Under the pieces are notes generated by a model. The model was not told where the DNA came from. It saw only the letters and a program-made list of their open reading frames with translations, and ran no database searches. From Vibrio atypicus (GTDB lineage: Bacteria > Pseudomonadota > Gammaproteobacteria > Enterobacterales > Vibrionaceae): a DNA stretch of 64,000 nt. Positions 26,301 through 38,882 of this stretch are shown here, one piece after another (the first letter of the stretch is position 1; every line of letters begins with the position of its first letter). The position numbers and the translations under genes were made by a program. Location: the NCBI RefSeq assembly GCF_009811315.1, contig NZ_BLID01000006.1, forward strand, positions 62,001 to 126,000, read 5' to 3'.

Positions 26301-27788
26301 ATGAGTAAAGAAATTTTAGCGGTAGTAGAAGCGGTATCGAACGAAAAAGCCGTACCTCGTGAACGTATCTTTGAAGCCCTTGAAATTGCTCTAGCAACAT
26401 CAACTAAGAAAAAACACGAAATGGAAATTGACGTTCGTGTTGAAATCGACCGTAAGACAGGTGAATTCGAAACTTTCCGTCGTTGGGAAGTGGTTGAAGT
26501 TGTAGAAAGCCCAACTAAAGAGATCTCTTTAGAAGCGGCTCAATACGAAGATCCTGAACTAAATGTTGGTGACTTTGTTGAAGATGACATTGAGTCAGTA
26601 ACGTTTGACCGTATTACGACTCAAACTGCTAAGCAAGTTATCGTACAAAAAGTACGTGAAGCTGAACGCGCACAAATTGTTGAACAGTTCATCGATAACG
26701 AAGGTGAGCTAGTTACAGGTGTGGTTAAGAAAGTTAACCGTGACACAGTTGTACTAGACCTAGGTAACAACGCAGAAGCGGTAATCCTACGTGATGACCA
26801 ACTTCCTCGCGAAAACTTCCGTCCAGGTGACCGTGTTCGTGGCCTTCTTTACAAGGTTGCACCAGAAGCTCGTGGCTTCCAGCTATTCATTACTCGCTCT
26901 AAGCCTGAAATGCTAGTTGAACTATTCCGCGTAGAAGTGCCAGAGATCGCTGAAGAAATCATCGAACTGAAAGGTGCTGCACGTGATCCAGGCTCTCGCG
27001 CTAAGATTGCAGTTAAAACGAACGACAAACGTATTGACCCAGTGGGTGCGTGTGTTGGTATGCGTGGCGCACGTGTACAAGCTGTATCGGGCGAAATCGG
27101 CGGCGAGCGTATTGATATCGTGCTTTGGGACGATAACCCAGCGCAATTCGTTATCAACGCAATGGCTCCAGCAGACGTAGCGTCAATCATCGTTGATGAA
27201 GATGCTCACGCAATGGACATCGCTGTTGAAGCAGACAACCTAGCGCAAGCGATCGGCCGTAACGGTCAGAACGTACGCCTAGCATCTCAACTAACTGGTT
27301 GGGAACTGAACGTAATGACAGTTGAAGATCTTCACAAGAAACACGCTGAAGAATCTCAAGCTGCTATCGAAAGCTTCATGAAACACCTAGATATTGAAGA
27401 AGACTTCGCTCAACTGCTTGTTGAAGAAGGTTTCTCTACTCTAGAAGAAGTAGCTTACGTTCCAGTAAATGAATTACTAGAAGTAGACGGCCTAGATGAA
27501 GATCTAGTCGAAGAACTACGTAATCGCGCTAAAAATGCACTAACCACTCTAGCTCTTGCACAAGAAGAGTCTTTCGAAGGTGTTGAACCTGCAGAAGATC
27601 TACTTGCTCTTGAAGGTCTAGAGCGTGAGATGGCATTTAAACTGGCAGCTAAAGGTGTTGCAACACTAGAAGATCTAGCTGACCAGGGTATTGATGATAT
27701 CGAAGGTATCGAAGGTCTAACCGAAGAACGTGCGGGTGAGCTAATCATGGCAGCTCGTAATATTTGTTGGTTCGGCGAAGACGCATAA
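26301..27788 (+). CDS. nusA: Transcription termination / antitermination factor NusA
   Basis: NusA binds RNA polymerase and nascent RNA to control pausing, termination and antitermination. The 495 aa equal E. coli. The N-terminal polymerase-binding domain spans about residues 1-125. S1 ([16 protein letters not shown]) and two KH domains ([36 protein letters not shown]) follow. Two acidic helix-hairpin-helix repeats, both with LLx[12 protein letters not shown] cores, end the protein. It is the likely feedback regulator of the leader terminators upstream. Confidence 0.98.
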   Translation: MSKEILAVVEAVSNEKAVPRERIFEALEIALATSTKKKHEMEIDVRVEIDRKTGEFETFRRWEVVEVVESPTKEISLEAAQYEDPELNVGDFVEDDIESVTFDRITTQTAKQVIVQKVREAERAQIVEQFIDNEGELVTGVVKKVNRDTVVLDLGNNAEAVILRDDQLPRENFRPGDRVRGLLYKVAPEARGFQLFITRSKPEMLVELFRVEVPEIAEEIIELKGAARDPGSRAKIAVKTNDKRIDPVGACVGMRGARVQAVSGEIGGERIDIVLWDDNPAQFVINAMAPADVASIIVDEDAHAMDIAVEADNLAQAIGRNGQNVRLASQLTGWELNVMTVEDLHKKHAEESQAAIESFMKHLDIEEDFAQLLVEEGFSTLEEVAYVPVNELLEVDGLDEDLVEELRNRAKNALTTLALAQEESFEGVEPAEDLLALEGLEREMAFKLAAKGVATLEDLADQGIDDIEGIEGLTEERAGELIMAARNICWFGEDA

Positions 27789-27810
27789 TTTTCAGCAAGG
27801 AGGAAGCGGC

Positions 27811-30501
27811 ATGACACAAATTACTGTTAAGGCACTGAGTGAAGAAATTGGAACTCCAGTGGACCGCTTGATTGAACAACTTGCTGATGCTGGTATGAAG
27901 AAAGCGAGTAGTGATCAGGTTTCTGACGATGAAAAGCAGAAGCTACTGACTCACCTTAAGAAAGAGCACGGTGACACTTCAGGTGAAACTGAGCCTACTC
28001 GTTTAACGCTACAGCGTAAAACTCGCAGCACACTTAGCGTCAATGCTGGTGGCGGCAAGAGTAAGGATGTTCAAGTAGAAGTACGCAAGAAGCGAACTTA
28101 TGTTAAGCGCAGCATTATCGAAGACGACGCAAAACGCGAGGCTGAGGAAGCAGCAAAGCGTGAAGCTGAAGAGCTTGCGAAGCGTGAGGCTGAAGAGCTA
28201 GCAAAACGTGAAGCTGCAGAGAAAGCACAACGCGAAGCCGAAGAGAAAGCGAAACGAGAAGCGGATGCAAAACGTGAAGCTGAAGAAAAGGCAAAACGCG
28301 TACAAGCTGATAAGGCTAAGAAAGACATGAATGCAAAAAATGCGGATGTTAATACGCAAGCTAAGAAAGAAGCTGACGAACTAAAACGTCGTCAGGAAGA
28401 AGAAGCGAAACGTAAAGCGGAACAGGAAGCAGCTAAGCTTGTTGAAGAAGCGCGTAAACTTGCTGAAGAAAACGAAGCTCGTTGGACTGAAGAAGAGAAG
28501 AAGAAGAAAGAGTTAGAAAACTCTGACTACCACGTAACTACTTCTACTTATGCTCGTGAAGCTGAAGACGCTGCTGACCGTAAAGAAGAAGGCGGTCGTC
28601 GTAAGAAGAAGAAAAAAGCTTCTGCTAACGATGACCAAGGTCGTGGCGGTCGTAATCAACGTGGCGGCAAAGGTCGCAACAACCGTGGCAAACTTGCGAA
28701 ACCAAGCTCAATGCAGCACGGCTTCGATAAGACAGCGACAGTTGCTAAGCAAGACGTAGCTATCGGTGAAACGATTGTAGTATCTGAACTGGCAAGCAAA
28801 ATGTCAGTGAAAGGTACTGAAGTCATCAAAGTGATGATGAAGATGGGCGCAATGGCGACTATCAACCAGGTTATCGACCAAGAAACAGCGGCTCTTGTTG
28901 CTGAAGAAATGGGTCACAAGGTAATCCTACGTAAAGAGAACGAGCTTGAAGAAGCAGTACTAGCAGATCGCGACAGCGACGCAATTGCTGAAGGCCGTGC
29001 TCCAGTTGTAACTATCATGGGTCACGTTGACCATGGTAAGACATCGACTCTTGACTACATCCGTAAAGCACACGTTGCTTCAGGTGAAGCGGGCGGTATT
29101 ACACAGCACATCGGTGCATACCACGTTGAAACTGAAAACGGTATGATCACTTTCCTTGATACTCCTGGACACGCAGCGTTTACTGCAATGCGTGCACGTG
29201 GTGCTCAAGCGACAGATATCGTAGTTCTAGTAGTAGCGGCAGACGATGGCGTAATGCCACAAACAATCGAAGCAATCCAGCACGCGAAAGCGGCAGGCGT
29301 GCCTCTAATTGTTGCTGTGAACAAGATCGATAAAGAAGATGCAAACCCAGATAACGTTAAGAACGAGCTAGCTCAGTACGACGTTATTCCTGAGGAGTGG
29401 GGCGGTGAGAACATGTTCGTTCACATCTCTGCAAAACAGGGTACAAACATCGATGGTCTACTAGAAACGATTCTTCTTCAGTCTGAAGTTCTTGAACTTA
29501 CAGCTGTTAAAGAAGGCATGGCTTCTGGTGTTGTTGTTGAATCTCGCCTAGATAAGGGTCGTGGTCCAGTAGCAACAGTACTTGTTCAATCAGGTACACT
29601 AAACAAAGGTGATATCTTACTTTGTGGTCAAGAGTACGGCCGCGTTCGTGCAATGCGCGACGAGAATGGTAAAGAAATCACTTCAGCAGGTCCTTCTATC
29701 CCTGTGGAAATCATCGGTCTATCTGGTGTGCCATCTTCAGGTGACGAAGCGACTGTAGTTCGTGACGAGCGTAAAGCGCGTGAAGTTGCAAACTACCGTC
29801 AAGGCAAGTTCCGTGATGTGAAACTTGCTCGTCAGCAGAAATCTAAGCTAGAGAACATGTTCTCTAACATGACAGCGGGTGAAGTTGCTGAACTTAACGT
29901 AGTACTGAAAGCTGACGTTCAAGGTTCTGTTGAAGCTATCGCAGACTCTCTACTGAAACTTTCTACTGAAGAAGTGAAAGTGAACATCGTAGGTTCTGGT
30001 GTTGGTGGTATTACTGAAACTGACGCAGTTCTTGCTGAAGCTTCAAACGCTATCATCCTTGGCTTCAACGTTCGTGCAGATGCTTCAGCGCGTCGTGCAA
30101 TCGAATCAGCTAACGTTGACCTACGTTACTACTCAATCATTTACCAATTGATTGACGAAGTTAAACAAGCAATGGGCGGTATGCTAGCTCCTGAATTTAA
30201 GCAAGAGATCATTGGTCTTGCTGAAGTTCGTGACGTGTTTAAGTCACCTAAGCTTGGCGCAATCGCTGGTTGTATGGTTACTGAAGGTCTAATTAAGCGT
30301 AACAACCCTATCCGTGTACTACGTGATAACGTTGTTATCTACGAAGGTGAACTAGAGTCACTTCGTCGCTTTAAAGATGACGTTCAAGAAGTTAAGAACG
30401 GCTACGAATGTGGTATCGGCGTTAAGAACTACAACGATGTTCGCGTAGGCGACCAAATCGAAGTATTCGAAATCGTTGAAGTAAAACGTACTCTTGACTA
30501 A
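27811..30501 (+). CDS. infB: Translation initiation factor IF-2
   Basis: IF-2 is the GTPase that brings fMet-tRNA to the 30S and drives subunit joining. It has 896 aa (E. coli 890). An N-terminal IF2-N domain is followed by a charged coiled-coil from about residue 104 to 235 made of tandem Lys-Arg-Glu-Ala repeats and then an RGG-like stretch ([15 protein letters not shown]). The G domain has [16 protein letters not shown] and NKID. Domains II-IV follow and end in KRTLD. AGGAGG precedes the ATG. An in-frame ATG at 28327 after an AAGAAAG could give a shorter isoform as in E. coli; this is a guess. Confidence 0.98.
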   Translation: MTQITVKALSEEIGTPVDRLIEQLADAGMKKASSDQVSDDEKQKLLTHLKKEHGDTSGETEPTRLTLQRKTRSTLSVNAGGGKSKDVQVEVRKKRTYVKRSIIEDDAKREAEEAAKREAEELAKREAEELAKREAAEKAQREAEEKAKREADAKREAEEKAKRVQADKAKKDMNAKNADVNTQAKKEADELKRRQEEEAKRKAEQEAAKLVEEARKLAEENEARWTEEEKKKKELENSDYHVTTSTYAREAEDAADRKEEGGRRKKKKKASANDDQGRGGRNQRGGKGRNNRGKLAKPSSMQHGFDKTATVAKQDVAIGETIVVSELASKMSVKGTEVIKVMMKMGAMATINQVIDQETAALVAEEMGHKVILRKENELEEAVLADRDSDAIAEGRAPVVTIMGHVDHGKTSTLDYIRKAHVASGEAGGITQHIGAYHVETENGMITFLDTPGHAAFTAMRARGAQATDIVVLVVAADDGVMPQTIEAIQHAKAAGVPLIVAVNKIDKEDANPDNVKNELAQYDVIPEEWGGENMFVHISAKQGTNIDGLLETILLQSEVLELTAVKEGMASGVVVESRLDKGRGPVATVLVQSGTLNKGDILLCGQEYGRVRAMRDENGKEITSAGPSIPVEIIGLSGVPSSGDEATVVRDERKAREVANYRQGKFRDVKLARQQKSKLENMFSNMTAGEVAELNVVLKADVQGSVEAIADSLLKLSTEEVKVNIVGSGVGGITETDAVLAEASNAIILGFNVRADASARRAIESANVDLRYYSIIYQLIDEVKQAMGGMLAPEFKQEIIGLAEVRDVFKSPKLGAIAGCMVTEGLIKRNNPIRVLRDNVVIYEGELESLRRFKDDVQEVKNGYECGIGVKNYNDVRVGDQIEVFEIVEVKRTLD
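28120..28310 (+). repeat. Tandem KREAE-type codon repeats in infB
   Basis: About ten imperfect units of seven to eight codons ([23 protein letters not shown] and similar) encode the charged coiled-coil of IF-2. The DNA is correspondingly repetitive, so copy number may vary between strains. Confidence 0.75.
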
Positions 30502-30560
30502 TAGACTAAAATTATCTGCGTTATCTATTAGATAGGCAGTAATTGGTTGTTGAATACACC

Positions 30561-30590
30561 ATGGGGGGCTGGCTTTGACCATCCCCCCAT
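30561..30590 (+). other. GC-rich hairpin between infB and rbfA
   Basis: ATGGGGGG pairs with CCCCCCAT, and TGG with CCA inside after one mismatch, with loop CTTTGA. There is no proper T run after it, so it looks like a processing or stability element rather than a strong terminator. Confidence 0.6.
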
Positions 30591-30612
30591 TCTTTCTAAT
30601 AAGAGAAAAGAT

Positions 30613-31023
30613 ATGTCAAAAGAATTTAGCCGCACGCAGCGTGTATCGCAGCAGTTGCAAAAAGAATTAGCAATGATCCTTCAACGTGAAGTCCGCGACT
30701 CACGTTTAGGCATGGTGACGATTTCTGATGTAGAAGTGTCACGTGATCTTGCTTACGCAAAAGTATTCGTTACTTTTCTATGTGTGGGCGAGCAAACTCC
30801 AGAATCTTGTCTAGAAGCACTGCGTGAGCACGAAGTTCACATCCGCATGATGCTAGGTAAGCGTATTCGTCTTCGTCTAACACCTGAAGTACGTTTCTAC
30901 TACGACAACACTTTGGTAGAAGGTATGCGTATGTCTAACCTTGTATCTGAAGTTGTGAGTGAAGATAAGCGCAAGCAACAAGACTCTGGTCGTGAAGACG
31001 AACAAGCTGGAGAAGACAGCTAA
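30613..31023 (+). CDS. rbfA: 30S ribosome-binding factor A
   Basis: RbfA is a KH-like cold-shock factor needed for 16S 5'-end maturation. The 136 aa begin [19 protein letters not shown]. An open frame reaching back to a TTG at 30547 spans the intergenic hairpin and is not used. [26 protein letters not shown] and [20 protein letters not shown] are family blocks. The C-terminal tail is acidic. Its stop overlaps the truB start by one base (TAATG). Confidence 0.96.
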   Translation: MSKEFSRTQRVSQQLQKELAMILQREVRDSRLGMVTISDVEVSRDLAYAKVFVTFLCVGEQTPESCLEALREHEVHIRMMLGKRIRLRLTPEVRFYYDNTLVEGMRMSNLVSEVVSEDKRKQQDSGREDEQAGEDS

Positions 31024-31970
31024 TGGCTCGTCGTCGTAAAGGTCGTCCAATTAACGGCGTCATCCTTTTGGATAAGCCGACAGGCATTTCATCAAATGAT
31101 GCTCTGCAGAAAGTAAAACGTATTTACTTTGCAGAGAAAGCGGGTCACACCGGTGCTCTGGATCCTCTCGCGACAGGCATGCTGCCAATCTGTCTTGGTG
31201 AAGCAACGAAGTTCTCTCAATTTTTGTTGGATTCAGACAAGCGCTACCGTGTGATTGCAAAGCTTGGTGAGCGTACGAATACCTCTGATTCTGATGGTGA
31301 AGTAGTAGAGACTCGTCCAATCGATGTTGATCTTGCTAAGTTAGAAGCGTGCATTGAAAAGTTTCGCGGTGAATCTGATCAAGTACCATCGATGTTTTCG
31401 GCATTGAAGTACCAAGGCAAGCCTTTGTATGAATACGCTCGTCAAGGCATCGAGGTTCCGCGTGAATCACGTAAGATCACTGTTTATGAAATCGTCCTTC
31501 ATCGTTTTGAAGGTGATGAAGTAGAGATGGAAGTCCACTGTTCAAAAGGTACTTACATCCGCACGATAGTTGATGATCTTGGTGAAATGCTAGGGTGTGG
31601 CGCGCATGTAACTATGTTGCGACGCACGGCAGTTGCTAACTATCCGTATGAGAATATGGTGACGTTAGAGCAATTAAACGAACTGCTTGAGCAAGCTCAT
31701 CGTGAAGAAAAAGCACCACGTGAATTGCTTGACCCACTGCTTATGCCAATGGATACCGCAGTTGAAGACTTACCTGAAGTCAATCTGAATGCTGAGTTAA
31801 CTAACTTGGTTCAGCATGGTATGCCAGTGCAAGTGCTTGGTGCTCCAGAAGGTACACCACTGCGTATGACATCGGGTGATGAGCGTCTATTTATCGGTGT
31901 GGCAGAAGTCAACGCCGATGGCAAAGTCGCTCCGAAACGCTTGGTTGTGTTCCGTGAGGAAGCTGAGTAA
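31023..31970 (+). CDS. truB: tRNA pseudouridine(55) synthase TruB
   Basis: TruB makes pseudouridine 55 in the T-loop of tRNAs. The 315 aa match E. coli. The catalytic aspartate is in [38 protein letters not shown] and [16 protein letters not shown] are the other conserved motifs. A C-terminal PUA-like domain follows. It overlaps rbfA by one base and ends the operon at a strong terminator instead of leading into rpsO as in E. coli. Confidence 0.97.
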   Translation: MARRRKGRPINGVILLDKPTGISSNDALQKVKRIYFAEKAGHTGALDPLATGMLPICLGEATKFSQFLLDSDKRYRVIAKLGERTNTSDSDGEVVETRPIDVDLAKLEACIEKFRGESDQVPSMFSALKYQGKPLYEYARQGIEVPRESRKITVYEIVLHRFEGDEVEMEVHCSKGTYIRTIVDDLGEMLGCGAHVTMLRRTAVANYPYENMVTLEQLNELLEQAHREEKAPRELLDPLLMPMDTAVEDLPEVNLNAELTNLVQHGMPVQVLGAPEGTPLRMTSGDERLFIGVAEVNADGKVAPKRLVVFREEAE

Positions 31971-31986
31971 TCCCTGACCGTGATAC

Positions 31987-32016
31987 AAAAAACCGAAGCG
32001 ATTGCTTCGGTTTTTT
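31987..32016. terminator. Bidirectional terminator after truB
   Basis: AAAAAACCGAAGC / GCTTCGGTTTTTT is a perfect 13-bp stem with loop GATT. It separates truB from the converging DUF1499 gene. Confidence 0.9.
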
Positions 32017-32021
32017 TATAC

Positions 32022-32450
32022 CTATTTAATTAGGTTATTAGCTTTAAGAAGCTCACGTAGCTGATCGGCTCTCTTACGATTGACTCCAAAATCGGAATAG
32101 CCGACACGTGATTCAGAACGGACTAACAATTGCCCTTCTTTTATGCGCAGTTCAAGATCGTCAACAAAACGCATGATTTTAGAGGTGCACTCAATTCTCA
32201 GATAGCCGTCATCTTTCACCGCGGTTTTTGCTCCTGAAAGTTGCAGAGCGACCGCTTCGATGGCATCGATATTAGCGTCGGCTGTTATTTCGAATGGGGC
32301 AATTTGATACTTCTCACGTGTGTCTTGAGTTGAAACACAGTTAGGTTTATCACCACAGGGTGACGAGGTTCGATCTGTCATTGTATCGACTCCTTGGCTA
32401 CATGCTGTTAAACCCAACAAAGTGATGGAAAGGAGAGCGGCTTTCTTCAT
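32022..32450 (-). CDS. DUF1499 lipoprotein of unknown function
   Basis: A 142-aa lipoprotein. The signal peptide ends at the lipobox LTA-Cys17. The mature part opens with the DUF1499 signature SPCGDKPNCVSTQDTR and ends SRVGYSDFGVNRKRADQLRELL. Other members are periplasmic or membrane-attached; the function is not known. It converges on truB and starts 57 bp below the terminator of the first glt operon. Confidence 0.85.
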   Translation of the reverse strand: MKKAALLSITLLGLTACSQGVDTMTDRTSSPCGDKPNCVSTQDTREKYQIAPFEITADANIDAIEAVALQLSGAKTAVKDDGYLRIECTSKIMRFVDDLELRIKEGQLLVRSESRVGYSDFGVNRKRADQLRELLKANNLIK

Positions 32451-32506
32451 GTTGAATTCCTAGTATCTTGTTGTTCTAATATAAGAATCAATTATATGGT
32501 TCAAAT

Positions 32507-32535
32507 AAAAAAAGGATCCAATCTTTGAATCCTTT
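32507..32535 (-). terminator. Terminator of the gltB-gltD operon 1
   Basis: On the minus strand AAAAGGATTC pairs with GGATCCTTTT (one G-U pair) around a seven-base loop, followed by further T residues. It lies 18 bases after the gltD stop. Confidence 0.75.
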
Positions 32536-32552
32536 TGTGAGATGCGTGCTTT

Positions 32553-33968
<1,416 letters not shown>

Positions 33969-33986
33969 TCAAACATCCTCCATGAT

Positions 33987-36900
33987 TTACTGGGCTTGAA
34001 CGCGTAGTTCTGCTGCGCTACGACTTTGGTGGCCAAGCAGAGTATTCAAATCTGCCGCTTGAGGTTTCACCAGATAGAACTTCGGAATCCATTCGTCAAA
34101 GTTCGCTAAGATATTCTCGGCGTGAACTGAACCGGTCTCTTCTAAGTGCTCAGCAATCAAACCACGCAAGTGTTCCTGGTGAATGTAGAGATCAGACAGA
34201 GCAACAGCTTCAACCGACTCTTGATTGACGCGACCTTGGAAGTCTTCATTTTGATCTAAGACGTAAGCAAAGCCTCCGGTCATACCCGCACCAAAGTTAA
34301 CGCCTGTCGCACCGAGAATCGCGACAATACCGCCTGTCATGTATTCACAAGCGTTGTCGCCTGCGCCTTCAATAACAGCAATGGTGCCGGAGTTACGAAC
34401 GCCAAATCGCTCGCCTGCGGTTCCGGCTGCAAATAATTTACCGCCAGTTGCTCCGTAGAGACAGGTGTTGCCGATGATGGTCGCATCGTTACAAGTGAAG
34501 GCCGTACCTTGGTGAGGTTTGATGCTGATCTTGCCGCCTGCCATGCCTTTGCCGACGTAGTCGTTCGCATCACCCGTGAGGTAAAGCTCTACGCCACCGG
34601 CATTCCAAACACCGAAGGATTGGCCTGCAGTACCGTCTAAGTGCAATTTGATTGGTGAGGCTGCCATGCCTTGGTTCCCATAGCGTTTAGCTATTTCACC
34701 TGATATGCGCGCACCAATAGAGCGGTCGGTATTGATTACGTTGTAGAAGAAATCTGCAGATTGCTTCGCTTCGATGGCGCTGAGGGCATCATCAAAAATC
34801 TTTTGGTTCAGCTCTGCTTTATCGAATGGAGCGTTTGGCTCAGTCCAATAAACAGGGTGACCTTGTGGAGAAACGGGCGCTTCAAGAATACCTGAAAGAT
34901 CAAGTTTGCTCTGTTTGGCTGTCATGCCTTCGACGGTTTCGAGTAAATCAGTGCGACCAATCAAATCAGTCAGCTTTTCAACACCCAGTTCAGCAAGCAA
35001 TTCACGTACTTCATCGGCCAGGCCAACAAAGTAGTTCATCACCATTTCTGGCAGGCCTTTAAAGTACTCTTTGCGTAACGTGTCATCTTGAGTGGCAACA
35101 CCAGTCGCACAGTTATTTAAGTGACAGATACGTAAGAACTTACAACCCATAGCAACCATAGGCGCTGTACCAAAACCAAAGCTTTCAGCACCGAGAATTG
35201 CCGCTTTGACAACGTCTAGTCCAGTCTTTAAGCCACCATCGACTTGCAGACGAATCTTATGACGGAGTCCATTAGCAACCAATGCTTGTTGCGTTTCCGC
35301 TAGGCCAAGTTCCCATGGGCTACCAGCGTATTTCACTGATGTTAGTGGGCTCGCAGCGGTGCCGCCATCATAACCAGAGATGGTAATTAAATCGGCATAT
35401 GCTTTAGCAACACCCGTTGCAATCGTGCCAACTCCTGGCTCGGAAACAAGTTTCACCGATACTAATGCTTTCGGGTTGACCTGTTTTAAATCGAAAATGA
35501 GCTGAGCTAGATCTTCAATTGAATAAATATCGTGATGTGGTGGAGGGGAAATTAACGTCACTCCTTGCACTGAGTAACGAAGTTTAGCGATTTCTGCCGT
35601 TACTTTGTGCCCTGGAAGCTGTCCGCCTTCACCCGGCTTAGCACCTTGCGCGACTTTGATCTGAAGAACATCCGCATTGGTGAGGTAGTGTGGTGTGACA
35701 CCAAAACGACCTGATGCAATTTGTTTGATGCGTGAGTTACGCTCGGTTCCAAATCTACGTGGATCTTCGCCACCTTCGCCAGAATTAGAGTGGCCTCCTA
35801 AACGGTTCATCGCGGTTGCTAGTGCTTCGTGTGCTTCTGGACTCAGAGCACCAATCGACATTGCTGCAGAATCAAATCGTTTGTAGAGTTCGGTATTCGG
35901 TTCGATGGCTTCAAGCGGCAGTGGTTTCTCTGACTTTTTGAGCTTTAACAGATCGCGCAGCATTGCCACTGGGCGTTCATTCACTTGCTTAGCGAAGCTT
36001 TTATAGTCAGACGCATCACCAGATTTGACCGCTTGTTGCAAGGTGCCGACCACATCTGGGTTATAAGCGTGATATTCACCACCGTGGACATATTTAAGCA
36101 GGCCGCCATGCTCAATCGATTTACGTTTTGCCCATGCTTTGCGAGACAAATTAAATAGATCTTGTTGGAAGTCTTCGAAGTTCGCACCTTGGATGCGAGT
36201 TGTTACCCCCTTGAAGCAGAGCTCAACGACCTCTTGGTTTAGGCCGACTGCTTCGAACAGCTGTGAACATCGGTATGATGCAACGGTTGAGATACCCATT
36301 TTCGACATGATCTTGTACAGACCCTTATTGATGCCGTATTGGTAGTTTTGCATCACTTCGCGGTAGCTTTTCTCTAAGCCACCATCGTCGATCATCTTAC
36401 CTAGCGCTTCGTAAGCCAAGTATGGGTAAACCGCAGTCGCACCAAAGCCGAGTAAAACGGCAAACTGGTGTGGGTCACGGACAGTTGCCGTTTCAGCAAT
36501 GATGTTGGCATCACAGCGAAGGTTAGCTTTAATCAATCGAGATTGAACGGCACCAACGGCCATGGCTGCTGGAATAGGCAGTTTGCCTTTGACCAATGGG
36601 CGATCAGACAGAATGACAAGTACCGTACCTTCGCGCACGACTTGCTCAGCTTGATCACAAAGATCGCTCAGTGCTTGTTTCAGATCTTTCTCAGCAGGAT
36701 CGTAGTTGATGTCTAAAATGGTGTTACGGTAGTGATCATCGTTAAGCTCAAGCAACTGCTGCATGTCAGAGTAGAGCAGTACAGGCGAGTCGAAGGTGAC
36801 TCGATGAGCGTGACCATCGGTTTCACAAAAGACGTTCATCTCTTGACCAACACTGGTCGCGAGTGACATTACATGCTTTTCACGCAGTGGGTCAATCGGA

Positions 36901-38450
36901 GGGTTGGTGACCTGAGCAAACTTCTGGCGGAAGTAGTCTGTGACTAGGCGTTCTTTCGATGAGAGGACCGCCATTGGAGTATCATCCCCCATGGAACCGA
37001 CAGCTTCTTGGCCCATATCGCCCAGAACTCTTAGCACTTGGTCGACTTCTTCATTACTCATTGCATACTGCTTTTGATAGGTCTTAAGCAGATTGTCATC
37101 GAAATTACGCTCACCAACTTGATCATCAGATAAGTCTGAGAATGGCGTCAGTTTGTGGACGTTGTTTTCCATCCACTCACGATATGGGTGACGTCCTTTA
37201 AGATCATTATCGATCTCGCTTGATTGCCATAATTTACCGCGGCGTGTATCGACAACGAGCAGTTCACCAGGCCCAACACGACCTTTTTCTGCGACTTCAT
37301 CTGGCGCGTAATCCCAAATTCCGACTTCAGAAGCAAGGGTGATTAGCTTGTCTTTGGTAATAACATAACGTGCAGGGCGAAGACCATTTCGATCTAAGTT
37401 ACAAGCGGCATATCGACCATCGGACAAGACGATCCCCGCAGGACCATCCCACGGTTCCATGTGTTTGGAGTTGAAGTCATAAAATGCGCGTAGATCAGCA
37501 TCCATGTCTGGGTGGTTTTGCCATGCAGGTGGAACAAGCATGCGCATCGCACGGAAGATATCCATGCCACCCGCTAAGAACAGATCCAACATATTGTCTA
37601 AACTTGAAGAGTCTGAGCCAGTTTCATTAACGAATGGCGCTGCACTGTGTAGGTCGGGTAATAAAGGTGATGAGAACTTATAAGCGCGCGCTCTTGCCCA
37701 CTGACGGTTGCCCTCAATGGTATTGATTTCACCATTATGCGCTAAGTAACGGAACGGTTGTGCCAGTGGCCATCTTGGTTGAGTGTTTGTAGAAAAACGC
37801 TGGTGGAACAAGCAGATAGCAGACTCCATGCGCAGGTCCGCTAAGTCCAAATAAAACCTTGGTAAGTCGGCAGGCATACAAAGGCCTTTGTAGACCATAA
37901 CCTGTGTCGAGAGGCTACAAATGTAGAACTCTTTGTCTTCGGTGATCTGTTTCTCAATGCGTCGGCGAGCGATATAGAGGCGGCGTTCGATGTCACGTTC
38001 GCGCCATCCAGCCGGTGCAGAAATGAAGACTTGTTGAATATTCGGTAATGAATCTGCTGCAATCGGACCAAGCACTGCAGGGTTGACCGGTACATCTCGC
38101 CAGCCTGCAACGGTTAATGTTTCTTGAGCCAGTTCTTTGTTAATGATCTCTTTTGCTATTTGAGCATTAACTGGATTTTGGCTGAAAAACACCATGCCTA
38201 CAGCATATTGTTTGCCAAGTTTAAAGCCATTTTCTTCGGCGATTAAACGCAGATATGAGTCCGGTTTTTGCAGTAAAAGGCCACAACCATCACCGGTTTT
38301 TCCGTCGGCAGCGATACCGCCACGGTGAGTCATTCTATCCAGTGCCGAAATGGCAGTACGGACTAATTTGTGGCTTGTTTCACCTTCCATGTGTGCAATC
38401 AAGCCAAATCCACAGTTATCTTTTTCAAGACTTGGATCATAAAGAGCCAT
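33987..38450 (-). CDS. gltB: Glutamate synthase (NADPH) large subunit, operon 1 (enterobacterial type)
   Basis: GltB makes two glutamates from glutamine and 2-oxoglutarate. It has 1487 aa. A short propeptide precedes the catalytic Cys13 ([11 protein letters not shown]) of the class II amidotransferase, and [26 protein letters not shown] continues that domain. The FMN-binding synthase domain holds [25 protein letters not shown] and [17 protein letters not shown]. The 3Fe-4S ligands are in [18 protein letters not shown]-terminal beta-helix domain ends in [15 protein letters not shown], nearly as in E. coli. GGGAG precedes the ATG. The protein is clearly different from the second copy at 40352-44899. 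Confidence 0.97.
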   Translation of the reverse strand: MALYDPSLEKDNCGFGLIAHMEGETSHKLVRTAISALDRMTHRGGIAADGKTGDGCGLLLQKPDSYLRLIAEENGFKLGKQYAVGMVFFSQNPVNAQIAKEIINKELAQETLTVAGWRDVPVNPAVLGPIAADSLPNIQQVFISAPAGWRERDIERRLYIARRRIEKQITEDKEFYICSLSTQVMVYKGLCMPADLPRFYLDLADLRMESAICLFHQRFSTNTQPRWPLAQPFRYLAHNGEINTIEGNRQWARARAYKFSSPLLPDLHSAAPFVNETGSDSSSLDNMLDLFLAGGMDIFRAMRMLVPPAWQNHPDMDADLRAFYDFNSKHMEPWDGPAGIVLSDGRYAACNLDRNGLRPARYVITKDKLITLASEVGIWDYAPDEVAEKGRVGPGELLVVDTRRGKLWQSSEIDNDLKGRHPYREWMENNVHKLTPFSDLSDDQVGERNFDDNLLKTYQKQYAMSNEEVDQVLRVLGDMGQEAVGSMGDDTPMAVLSSKERLVTDYFRQKFAQVTNPPIDPLREKHVMSLATSVGQEMNVFCETDGHAHRVTFDSPVLLYSDMQQLLELNDDHYRNTILDINYDPAEKDLKQALSDLCDQAEQVVREGTVLVILSDRPLVKGKLPIPAAMAVGAVQSRLIKANLRCDANIIAETATVRDPHQFAVLLGFGATAVYPYLAYEALGKMIDDGGLEKSYREVMQNYQYGINKGLYKIMSKMGISTVASYRCSQLFEAVGLNQEVVELCFKGVTTRIQGANFEDFQQDLFNLSRKAWAKRKSIEHGGLLKYVHGGEYHAYNPDVVGTLQQAVKSGDASDYKSFAKQVNERPVAMLRDLLKLKKSEKPLPLEAIEPNTELYKRFDSAAMSIGALSPEAHEALATAMNRLGGHSNSGEGGEDPRRFGTERNSRIKQIASGRFGVTPHYLTNADVLQIKVAQGAKPGEGGQLPGHKVTAEIAKLRYSVQGVTLISPPPHHDIYSIEDLAQLIFDLKQVNPKALVSVKLVSEPGVGTIATGVAKAYADLITISGYDGGTAASPLTSVKYAGSPWELGLAETQQALVANGLRHKIRLQVDGGLKTGLDVVKAAILGAESFGFGTAPMVAMGCKFLRICHLNNCATGVATQDDTLRKEYFKGLPEMVMNYFVGLADEVRELLAELGVEKLTDLIGRTDLLETVEGMTAKQSKLDLSGILEAPVSPQGHPVYWTEPNAPFDKAELNQKIFDDALSAIEAKQSADFFYNVINTDRSIGARISGEIAKRYGNQGMAASPIKLHLDGTAGQSFGVWNAGGVELYLTGDANDYVGKGMAGGKISIKPHQGTAFTCNDATIIGNTCLYGATGGKLFAAGTAGERFGVRNSGTIAVIEGAGDNACEYMTGGIVAILGATGVNFGAGMTGGFAYVLDQNEDFQGRVNQESVEAVALSDLYIHQEHLRGLIAEHLEETGSVHAENILANFDEWIPKFYLVKPQAADLNTLLGHQSRSAAELRVQAQ

Positions 38451-38771
38451 TGCAATTCTCCCTTTGCTTCTCTGTCATTTTAGACAGAACTACCAACATC
38501 AAAAGGGTTGGTATGTATGACTAACTATGCGTTCTAATTGTTATAATTCGTATAAATATTCACTAAAGTTACTTAGAACAGTTAACAAATTTAGATAAAT
38601 TCATTTTCATCGACTTCACAACGTATAGCTTATTATAAAAAAGGTCAAGTTCTTGGTAGAAAATCACGCCAAGATGCGATTTACCACTGAATACGCTGCA
38701 ATACTCTTTATTATTCAGATGCTTATATTTTTAATTGTTACAATTTTGCAACAAAAGGGTGCTAGGGAAAT

Positions 38772-38798
38772 AAAAAAGACCAGCACAAAGTGCTGGTC
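38772..38798 (-). terminator. Terminator of the gltB-gltD operon 2
   Basis: On the minus strand GACCAGCAC pairs with GTGCTGGTC around a three-base loop and is followed by six T residues. Confidence 0.88.
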
Positions 38799-38839
38799 AA
38801 CTAGGAAAGTTTGGAAGGAATGATTGTTTATCTACAATC

Positions 38840-38874
38840 CTCTAGGATCTATGCAATCAAGCTAGATCCTAGAG
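38840..38874. repeat. 11-bp inverted repeat downstream of gltD copy 2
   Basis: CTCTAGGATCT and AGATCCTAGAG are perfect complements separated by 13 bases. The hairpin begins 8 bases after the gltD stop and lacks a T tail. Confidence 0.7.
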
Positions 38875-38882
38875 TTAAAGGG

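Larger units (their letters stand above)
38451..38882 (-). promoter_or_regulatory. Intergenic region between the two glt operons
   Basis: This 432-bp AT-rich stretch carries the leader and promoter of glt operon 1 and the end of operon 2. Visible elements include a hairpin CTGTC/GACAG and a TACCAAC / GTTGGTA hairpin (38491-38513) in the probable gltB leader, and AT-rich hexamers near 38535-38555. The operon 2 terminator is at 38772-38798, and an 11-bp inverted repeat lies next to the gltD stop. No open reading frame is apparent. Confidence 0.55.

Noticed and set aside
28098..28328. Minus-strand frame of 76 codons opposite the infB repeats
   Set aside because: A serine/alanine/phenylalanine-rich shadow of the Lys-Glu-Ala codons with no ribosome site.
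30547..30612. N-terminal extension of rbfA
   Set aside because: It starts at a TTG and crosses the infB-rbfA hairpin; the family start MSKEF is at 30613.
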